The notes beneath the pieces were generated by a model. It was not told where the DNA came from. It ran no database searches and saw nothing but the letters and a program-made list of their open reading frames with translations. A program made the translations under genes and the position numbers. From DATJLY01 sp035518375 (GTDB taxonomy: Bacteria; Pseudomonadota; Alphaproteobacteria; ATCC43930; CGMCC-115725), in assembly GCA_035518375.1 (NCBI GenBank), contig DATIXQ010000129.1, positions 1-64,000 of the forward strand: a DNA stretch of 64,000 bases, written 5' to 3'. Positions within the stretch are counted from its first letter, which is position 1. Every line of letters begins with the position of its first letter. Positions 58,322 to 64,000 of the stretch are shown here, in pieces.

Positions 58322-59952
58322 TCCGGTGCGCTCCGATAGAGGGTCAATGTCATGGTCTTGCCATTCGAATAGTTGAGACCTGACACGGCCCCGATCGCTT
58401 GCGGCGTCATGCCGGCGCCCGCGGCGGCGGCGGCGAAGGCGTTCGATGCACGGCCCGCGACAAGCGCGAGCGCGCCCGGTGTCTTCGCGAGCGCCTGCGC
58501 CGCCTGCTGTGGCGGCAGGATCTCGGTCCTGCTGCCGAGCAGGAAAACGAGGCTCGGCTCGTCATAGCCGGCGACGATGACCGGTGCGCCTCGCGGCACC
58601 ACCCGCGCCACCATCGCCGCCGCCGCGCGGCTGAGCCAAAGCCGATCGAGGCGCGGCGCCTCGTACGCCAGCGCCGGAACGACAAGGAGCGCCAGCACCG
58701 CGGCGCCGAGCGCGAGGCCCGGCGTTACGGCGTGCCGGAGAGCGCGCACGGCGAGCGCGGCCACAACAACGACCGCGGCCGCCGCCGCGAGCTCCACGGC
58801 ATCAAATCCCTGGCCCAGCCAATGCGGCGCAAGCGCCAGTGATCCAGCAACGGCAAGCGACAGAAGCCCCCAGAGAGAGGCGACCACATGACGGCCCCAT
58901 GCGGGCAAGTCCGCGCTCGCATCGACCGCCGCGCGGCCGGCCAGAAGCGCAAGCGCCGGAAATGCCGGCAAGAGATAATTCGGCAATTTCGTCGGCACGA
59001 GCTCGAGCACGAGCCAGAACGGCACCGCCCACGCGACGAGGAAGCGCACGGCCGGATCGCGGCGCTCCCGCCACGCGCCGACGCCTGCAGCGAGAAGGAG
59101 CAGCGAGCCTGGCCAAAAGGTAAGCGGCAGCAGCAGGAGATAAGTCCCGGGCCAGGCGCCGTGGCTTTCTTGCGCACCCACGATCTTGCCGAGGAAATCG
59201 TGGCCCATCGATTGATTGAGGAACGCGCCGCTGGTCGCAAGCGAGATCGCAATGAGCCACGGCAGAACGAACGCGAGAAAGACCGGTACGCCCCAAAGCG
59301 GCCTCAGTTGCCGGAGCCAGCGCGCGTCGCGCATCGCGAGCACGAGCGCGAGGCAAGTGAGAAGCGCGAGCGCCGGCGCGACCGGGCCTTTGACCAGAAC
59401 CGCCGCGGCCTCGGCCGTCCAGAACAGAAACGGCCAGCCCCACGAAACGGCGCCGCCGCGCGCCGCGCGCGCAATCTCCGCGAGCGCGCCCTGGGCCGCG
59501 ACGCAGCAGAAAAGCAGCACCGCATCCGTCTTGGCGAGATGCGCCTCGGCGACGAGACCAAGCGAGGAGGCAAGGAGCGCCGCGCCGCAGAGCGCAGCCG
59601 GCCGGCCGCAGAGCCGCGCGCCGAACTCGAAGGTCAGGAGCACCGCGCCGACAGCGCCGAGGAGCGAAGGCACGCGATAAGGCCAGATCGCGTTGCTCCC
59701 GGCGTCGCTCAGCGCTGCCACCGACGCCGCCTGGAGCCAGTAGATGCCGGCCGGCTTGGCGTTGCGTGGCTCGTCGAGGAAGCGGATGTGGAGGAAGTCG
59801 CCGCTCTCGAGCATCTGTCGCGTCGCTTGCGCGAAGCGCGCCTCGTCACGGTCCGTCACCGGCAGCGAAGCGAGGCCCGGGAGATAAAGGCCGAGGCACA
59901 GGAGCAACAGAAGACCGTAGCCCCGCCAGCCGCGGCTCGCCGCTTCGATCAT
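58318..59952 (-). CDS. ArnT-like membrane glycosyltransferase (GT83/PMT_2 family)
   Basis: A 544-residue integral membrane protein with about 11-12 hydrophobic segments. The first periplasmic loop, PVTDRDEARFAQATRQMLESGDFLHIRFLDEPRNAKPAG, carries the acidic RDEARFA motif (catalytic region) of lipid-linked sugar transferases such as ArnT. The family uses undecaprenyl-phosphate sugars to modify lipid A or other periplasmic acceptors. It overlaps cobL upstream and cobI downstream by 4 bp each, which is unexpected for a cell-envelope enzyme. The frame is open to 60399, but ATG 59952 gives the correct N-terminus. Confidence 0.88.
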   Translation of the reverse strand: MIEAASRGWRGYGLLLLLCLGLYLPGLASLPVTDRDEARFAQATRQMLESGDFLHIRFLDEPRNAKPAGIYWLQAASVAALSDAGSNAIWPYRVPSLLGAVGAVLLTFEFGARLCGRPAALCGAALLASSLGLVAEAHLAKTDAVLLFCCVAAQGALAEIARAARGGAVSWGWPFLFWTAEAAAVLVKGPVAPALALLTCLALVLAMRDARWLRQLRPLWGVPVFLAFVLPWLIAISLATSGAFLNQSMGHDFLGKIVGAQESHGAWPGTYLLLLPLTFWPGSLLLLAAGVGAWRERRDPAVRFLVAWAVPFWLVLELVPTKLPNYLLPAFPALALLAGRAAVDASADLPAWGRHVVASLWGLLSLAVAGSLALAPHWLGQGFDAVELAAAAAVVVVAALAVRALRHAVTPGLALGAAVLALLVVPALAYEAPRLDRLWLSRAAAAMVARVVPRGAPVIVAGYDEPSLVFLLGSRTEILPPQQAAQALAKTPGALALVAGRASNAFAAAAAGAGMTPQAIGAVSGLNYSNGKTMTLTLYRSAPE

Positions 59953-61154
59953 GGCGGCTTCTTCACAACGAGCTGCGTCACCGCGAGCAGCGGGCGGAAC
60001 GTGCGCCCGCGCCCGAGCGGCTCCGCGCGCGCAACGGCGATGCGCACGAGCTCGCCGGCATGCGCCTCCGCGAGCTGCAATGCCGCCGCCTCGCCCGCAA
60101 GCGTGACAGCGTTGGCGACAAGCCGTCCCCCACGCTTGAGCGCGCGCCAACACGCATCGAAGACGGCGGGGTCGGCAACACCGCCGCCCACGAACACGGC
60201 ATCGGGCGCGGGCAATCCATCGAGCGCGGCAGGCGCCGCCCCGCACACGATCTCGAGCTCGGGCACGCCCAAGGCCGCAGCGTTCTGCGCGGCAAGCGAC
60301 GCGCGCGCAGGATTCCGCTCGACCGCGACCGCGCGCATCGCGGCGCCGGCGCGCAACCATTCGATCGCGACCGCGCCCGAGCCCGCGCCCACATCCCACA
60401 GAAGCTCGCCCGGCAGCGGCCCGAGTGCGGCGAGCGTCACCGCGCGAATTTCGCGTTTCGTGATCTGGCCGTCATGCGCGAAGGCATCGTCGGGCAGGCC
60501 CGCGAGGCGCGAAAAGGCGCGCACACCGGGCCCCGGCCGGCATTCGATCGCGAGCAGATTGAGATCAGCGACCGTCTCGCACCATTCTGCCGCCGTCGCT
60601 TCGACACGGCGCTCGCGCGGACCGCCCATATGTTCGAGCACGACCAACGTCGACGGGCCCCACCCGGCCGCGCGGAGCAATTCCGCCGCCTGTGCAGGCG
60701 TCGCACCGTCGGCGCTCAACGCTAGAATGCGCGCGCCGGGCGCCAGGTGGAGTCGCAGCGCATCGAGCGGGCGGCCATGAAGCGAAATCGAGATGCAGGA
60801 GTCGAGCGGCCATTTGAGTCGCGCCGCCGCAAGCTGAAACGCGCTGGGCGCGGGATAGACGATGATCTCCTCGGGCGCGAACTCGCGCAGCAGCATGGAG
60901 CCGACGCCGTAGCACAGAGGATCGCCGCTCGCCACGACGACGACACGACGCCCGCGCCGCCGCGCGATCTCGGGCAGCGTGGCGGCAAGCGGGCTTTGCC
61001 ATGCGATGCGCTCGGCGCGGCCCTCGGGTACGAGCGCCAAGTGCCGCGCGCCGCCGACGAGCGTCTCGGCCGCGGCGACGAGCGCGCGCGCGGCCGGCGC
61101 GAGCGCCGCCACACCATCCTCGCCGATGCCGACGACAGTAAGCCACGGGTTCAC
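59949..61154 (-). CDS. cobL: precorrin-6Y C5,15-methyltransferase (decarboxylating), CobL (CbiE+CbiT)
   Basis: Bifunctional enzyme of 401 residues: an N-terminal CbiE-type methyltransferase (VVGIGEDGVAALAPAARALV, VVVASGDPLCYGVGSMLL) and a C-terminal CbiT domain from about residue 205, with DAFAHDGQITKREIRAVTLAALGP and the SAM motif LLWDVGAGSGAVAIEWL. GTG 61154 overlaps the cobH stop by 4 bp. Placed before the glycosyltransferase in a coupled operon. Confidence 0.94.
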   Translation of the reverse strand: MNPWLTVVGIGEDGVAALAPAARALVAAAETLVGGARHLALVPEGRAERIAWQSPLAATLPEIARRRGRRVVVVASGDPLCYGVGSMLLREFAPEEIIVYPAPSAFQLAAARLKWPLDSCISISLHGRPLDALRLHLAPGARILALSADGATPAQAAELLRAAGWGPSTLVVLEHMGGPRERRVEATAAEWCETVADLNLLAIECRPGPGVRAFSRLAGLPDDAFAHDGQITKREIRAVTLAALGPLPGELLWDVGAGSGAVAIEWLRAGAAMRAVAVERNPARASLAAQNAAALGVPELEIVCGAAPAALDGLPAPDAVFVGGGVADPAVFDACWRALKRGGRLVANAVTLAGEAAALQLAEAHAGELVRIAVARAEPLGRGRTFRPLLAVTQLVVKKPP

Positions 61155-61783
61155 GCTGCGTCTCCGGCGAGGAGCGCGTTGACCGCCGCCGCCGCGATCG
61201 CGCTGCCGCCGCGGCGGCCCAAGAGCGCGACGTAAGGAAGACCGAATGGATTTTCGGCAAGCGCCGCCTTCGCCTCGGCCGCGCCGACGAAGCCCACGGG
61301 AAAACCCAGCACGAGCGCGGGCTTCGGCGCGCCGTCTCGGACGAGCTCCAAAAGATGGAAGAGCGAGGTCGGCGCATTACCGATGGCGCAGACGGCGCCC
61401 GCGAGCATCGGGCGCCACAGCTCGACAGCGGCGGCCGCGCGTGTCGTGCCCAGCTTTTGTGCGAGCGACGGCACCTCCGCGTCGGCGATCGTGGCGATGA
61501 TCCGGTTCGCGCTCTTCGTAATCCCGGCGGCAACCATCTGCGCATCGGCAAACACAGGCGCGCCCGCCGCGAGTGCCGCGCGGCCGGCCGCGACGGCCGC
61601 GGGCGACGATACGAGATCGGCAAGGATGCCGGTGTCGCCGGCCGCGTGTGCGATGCGGATGGCGAGCGGGCGCAGGTCGGGCGCAAGCCGCGTCAACTCC
61701 GGCGTCGCCGCGATCAGAGCGAAGGACCGGCGCCGGATTGCGTCGCCGTCGCGCAGATAGGTGTAGTGCGTCGCCTCGCTCAT
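61151..61783 (-). CDS. cobH: precorrin-8X / cobalt-precorrin-8 methylmutase
   Basis: Moves the C11 methyl to C12 giving (cobalt) cobyrinate; 210 residues. The general-acid His is in RIAHAAGDTGILADLV near residue 45; KSANRIIATIADAEVPSLAQKLGTTRAAAAVELWRP and ALVLGFPVGFVGAAEAKAAL are family motifs. ATG overlaps the cbiX stop by 4 bp. Confidence 0.94.
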   Translation of the reverse strand: MSEATHYTYLRDGDAIRRRSFALIAATPELTRLAPDLRPLAIRIAHAAGDTGILADLVSSPAAVAAGRAALAAGAPVFADAQMVAAGITKSANRIIATIADAEVPSLAQKLGTTRAAAAVELWRPMLAGAVCAIGNAPTSLFHLLELVRDGAPKPALVLGFPVGFVGAAEAKAALAENPFGLPYVALLGRRGGSAIAAAAVNALLAGDAA

Positions 61784-62706
61784 TCGCGGTGCGGGTGGTG
61801 ATGGTGATGGTGTTGATGCGGATGCGAATGGCCATCAACGCCGACGCCGCGCACATGATGATGATGCCCCGCCTGCGGCGCGCCGGCATCGGCCTCGAAG
61901 CCGATAATCTGGGCGCGATACTTGCACAGGCGGCAGTTCATGGCGGGCTCGCCGTCCTCAACCTCGTGCGCGCGATCGACGAAGCAATCGAGCACGAGCG
62001 GGTGGTCGTTGAGATAGGGCGCGGGCAGGATCTCGATCGCGGGATGGTCGGCCGCGACATTACGCGACGCCGCGTAGATACGCTTCACCAGGACGCCAGT
62101 GAAGAGGAAGTAAGGAAAGACGATGATGCGGGGAAAGCCCAGACGTGCAAGGCGGCGCAGGGCCGGCTCCACGAGCGGCGCCGTGACGCCGCTGAAGGCG
62201 GCCTCGGCCCAGCCGAAGCCCATCCCCTCCCACAGCATGCGTGCGACCTTCGCGATGTTGGAATTGGCGTCGGGATCATTGGTGCCGCGCCCAACGACAA
62301 GGAGCAGCGTCTCCGCGCGTGGCACGGCCCGCACCGCGCGCTCCTCGGCCGCCGCAATGCGGTCGCGCGCCGCCTGAAGGAGCTTCGGCTCGATCGCCAG
62401 TTCGCGCCCGAAACGCACATCGATGCCATCGTGAACTGCCGCGAAGCTATTGATCTCCCACGGAAGATCGTTCTTCACATGGCTCGCCGCGAACAGCATG
62501 CCGGGCACCGCGAGGATGCGCCGCGCGCCATTCGCCACGAGCTGGTCGAGCCCGTCGCGGATCAAAGGCCGCGCAAATTCGAGAAATCCGGTCGCGACCT
62601 CGGTCGCCGGCAGCAACTCGCGCAGGCTCGCGGCGAAGGCGTCGAATTCGGCAATCGCCTCCGGATCGCGGCTGCCATGGCCGCACAGCATCACCCCGCT
62701 TTTCAC
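61780..62706 (-). CDS. cbiX: sirohydrochlorin cobaltochelatase CbiX, long form with MxCxxC and His-rich tail
   Basis: Inserts cobalt into sirohydrochlorin, the early step of the oxygen-independent cobalamin route; 308 residues from GTG 62706, preceded by GGAGGGACAT. Catalytic His is in MLCGHGSRD near residue 10; a second His is in FAASHVKNDLP. Residues 256-261 read MNCRLC, matching the MxCxxC motif shown to hold an iron-sulfur cluster in Bacillus megaterium CbiX. The last 28 residues contain 14 histidines, probably a cobalt or nickel store. First gene of the minus-strand cob operon; 56 bp separate it from divergent cbiB. Confidence 0.92.
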   Translation of the reverse strand: MKSGVMLCGHGSRDPEAIAEFDAFAASLRELLPATEVATGFLEFARPLIRDGLDQLVANGARRILAVPGMLFAASHVKNDLPWEINSFAAVHDGIDVRFGRELAIEPKLLQAARDRIAAAEERAVRAVPRAETLLLVVGRGTNDPDANSNIAKVARMLWEGMGFGWAEAAFSGVTAPLVEPALRRLARLGFPRIIVFPYFLFTGVLVKRIYAASRNVAADHPAIEILPAPYLNDHPLVLDCFVDRAHEVEDGEPAMNCRLCKYRAQIIGFEADAGAPQAGHHHHVRGVGVDGHSHPHQHHHHHHPHRE

Positions 62707-62762
62707 ATGTCCCTCCGTTGCCTGTTGACGGGGCCCGATGGCGCGGCGGAGTCTCGGCCGCC

Positions 62763-63746
62763 ATGCCGGTTCTGCTGGGCACATCGTCGCTGGTCGTGCT
62801 GTTGCTCGCGCTCGCATTCGACGGCGCGATCGATTTCGCGCCCGTGTGGCACGAGGTGCCGCATCCCGTGGCGTGGGTGGGAGCGGCCGTCACGTGGCTC
62901 GAGCGGCATCTCAACCGGCCGCAGCGCAGCGAGGCGGCGCGCCGGGCGCGCGGCGTCATCACGGTGGTCGCACTCGTCCTCACGGCCGGCGCGGCGGGCG
63001 TGGCGCTCGAAATGGCGTTCGCGGCGTTCCCCTTCGGCTTCATCGTCGAGGCGTGCGTGGTCGCGATCCTCTTGGCGCAGCGCAGCCTCTTCGCACACGT
63101 GGCGCAGGTCGCCGATGCGCTCGAGAGCGGCGGGCTCGCCGCCGGGCGCACCGCGGTCGCGCGCATTGTGGGGCGCGATCCCGACACGCTCGACGCACAC
63201 GGCGTGGCGCGCGCCGCGATCGAATCGCTCGCCGAGAATTTCGGCGACGGCGTCGTGGGACCGGCGCTCTACTTTGCGCTCTTCGGCCTGCCGGGAATGT
63301 TCGTCTACAAGACCACAAGCACGCTCGACAGCATGATCGGCCATCGCTCGCCGCGCTATCTCGCGTTCGGCTGGGCAGCGGCGCGGTTCGACGACCTTCT
63401 GAACTTCGTGCCGGCGCGGCTGGCCGCCCTCTTCCTCGGCGTCGCAGCGTTCGCGCTCCCGGCCATGAGCGCCGGCGCCGGCTTCAGCACGATGCTGCGC
63501 GACGGGCGCAAGCACCGCTCGCCCAACGCCGGCTGGCCCGAGGCGGCGGCGGCCGGCGCGCTCGGCTTGGCGCTCGGCGGGCCGCGGCGCTACGAGGGCG
63601 CGCTCGTCGAGGGCGCGTGGCTCGGCGAAGGCCGCGCCCGCGCGACGACGGACGACATCGCCCGCGCGCTCCGTCTCTACGCCGCCGCGTGCCTTGTCCA
63701 GGCAGGGCTGGTGCTGGTGGCGCTCGGCGCGCTGCGCATGTTCTAG
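62763..63746 (+). CDS. cbiB: adenosylcobinamide-phosphate synthase CbiB/CobD
   Basis: Attaches aminopropanol (phosphate) to adenosylcobyric acid at the membrane; 327 residues with several hydrophobic segments. Signatures are HPVAWVGAAVTWLERHLNRP, ARAAIESLAENFGDGVVGPALYFALFG and VYKTTSTLDSMIGHRSPRYLAFGWAAARFDDLLNFVPARL. ATG 62763 gives the expected start (VLLGTSSLVVLLLALAFD). It is divergent from cbiX by 56 bp and ends one base before the convergent cobQ stop. Confidence 0.93.
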   Translation: MPVLLGTSSLVVLLLALAFDGAIDFAPVWHEVPHPVAWVGAAVTWLERHLNRPQRSEAARRARGVITVVALVLTAGAAGVALEMAFAAFPFGFIVEACVVAILLAQRSLFAHVAQVADALESGGLAAGRTAVARIVGRDPDTLDAHGVARAAIESLAENFGDGVVGPALYFALFGLPGMFVYKTTSTLDSMIGHRSPRYLAFGWAAARFDDLLNFVPARLAALFLGVAAFALPAMSAGAGFSTMLRDGRKHRSPNAGWPEAAAAGALGLALGGPRRYEGALVEGAWLGEGRARATTDDIARALRLYAAACLVQAGLVLVALGALRMF

Positions 63747-63747
63747 C

Positions 63748-64000
63748 TCAGCGCGCACCGGCAAGCTCCAGTAGGCGCGGCACATCGAGCGCAGCCTCGA
63801 GATGCGCGGCGAGCGCATCGAGCGTCGCCTCGACGCGCTCTTCCCAACGCAGCGCCGGGTCCGGGGCCTGGCCGAGCCGCGCGAGAAAAGCTGCGCGGAA
63901 GGCATCGCCGGCGAAAAGCCCATGCACGTTGCAGCCGGCGACGCAGCCATCGGCCGAGACCGCGCCATCCTCGCCCGTGTCGAGCCGCAACAGGGGCCGC
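63748..64000 (-). CDS. cobQ: cobyric acid synthase CobQ/CbiP, C-terminal fragment (gene runs off the window)
   Basis: The frame is open to the right edge, so only the C-terminal part is seen (about 83 residues). It begins GPLLRLDTGEDGAVSADG and contains NVHGLFAGDAFRAAFLARLGQ, matching the C-terminal amidotransferase end of CobQ, including the catalytic His of the HGLF motif. The residue before it is CNVH where many homologues have TYLH. Four amidations of the corrin side chains are its role. Its upstream part lies beyond base 64000. Confidence 0.85.
   Translation of the reverse strand, partial: RPLLRLDTGEDGAVSADGCVAGCNVHGLFAGDAFRAAFLARLGQAPDPALRWEERVEATLDALAAHLEAALDVPRLLELAGAR

Noticed and set aside
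1..64000. CRISPR arrays, insertion sequences, tRNA or rRNA genes, attachment sites
   Set aside because: No regular direct repeats, transposase motifs, cloverleaf-like sequences or rRNA-like stretches were recognised on either strand.

Overview
The window is a compact, high-GC chromosomal segment with almost no spacer DNA, many 4-bp start/stop overlaps (ATGA, GTGA) and long antisense shadow frames. The gene order tsaD-gpsA next to hemC-hemD-mitofilin-like-hemY, an RpoE/ChrR pair with a divergent promoter, and the abundance of Bug/TctC, TRAP and Rieske genes point to an alphaproteobacterium. The order or genus cannot be fixed from this sequence. No rRNA, tRNA, CRISPR array, insertion sequence or prophage gene was recognised.

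Region 1 (about 0.2-19.7 kb) is a catabolic district. A plus-strand run encodes an ABC substrate-binding protein, a Rieske oxygenase, two flavin-dependent (luciferase-like) monooxygenases, an Ldh-family dehydrogenase, a class II aldolase, a second Rieske oxygenase and the two membrane subunits of a TRAP transporter. Facing it is a minus-strand operon (TauD dioxygenase, cupin, MetE-like zinc methyltransferase, Bug-type binding protein). That operon is divergent from a TctA-TctB fusion permease. A metal-dependent amidohydrolase, a third Rieske oxygenase and a GMC oxidoreductase follow. The substrate is unknown. The set looks built for uptake and oxidative breakdown of one or more aromatic or heteroatom-containing acids.

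Region 2 (19.9-24.9 kb) holds an NAD(P)-binding reductase, a DEAD-box helicase whose end overlaps a small gene by 140 bp, very small charged proteins, a winged-helix protein and the minus-strand rpoE-chrR pair. Region 3 (25.0-32.1 kb) is the probable sigma-E regulon. A symmetrical pair of sigma-E-type promoters sits in an inverted repeat between rpoE and a flavoprotein-DUF1365-CFA-like methyltransferase-MFS operon, with a convergent SDR and a secreted DUF6134-like protein beyond. It fits a singlet-oxygen or membrane-lipid response.

Region 4 (32.1-39.5 kb, minus strand) combines the last steps of tyrosine/homogentisate breakdown (homogentisate dioxygenase, fumarylacetoacetase), an ABC importer lacking its ATPase, a fourth Rieske oxygenase and a class I glutamine amidotransferase. 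Region 5 (39.5-50.4 kb) is mostly housekeeping: PhoH-like ATPase, gpsA, tsaD, hemC, hemD, mitofilin-like, hemY, an isochorismatase-like hydrolase, periplasmic cyclophilin, AmpG-like MFS and a YgjP-type metallopeptidase.

Region 6 (50.5 kb to the end) is a near-complete corrin-ring biosynthesis locus: cobA, cobB/cbiA, cbiD, cobK, cobM, a cbiG-cobJ fusion, cobI, cobL, cobH, a long-form cbiX, cbiB and the end of cobQ/cbiP. CbiX with an MxCxxC motif and a His-rich tail, plus CbiD and CbiG and no CobG, indicates the early-cobalt-insertion (oxygen-independent) route. An ArnT-like membrane glycosyltransferase and a secreted ankyrin protein are stitched into the cob transcription units by 4-bp overlaps, the most unexpected feature of this region.
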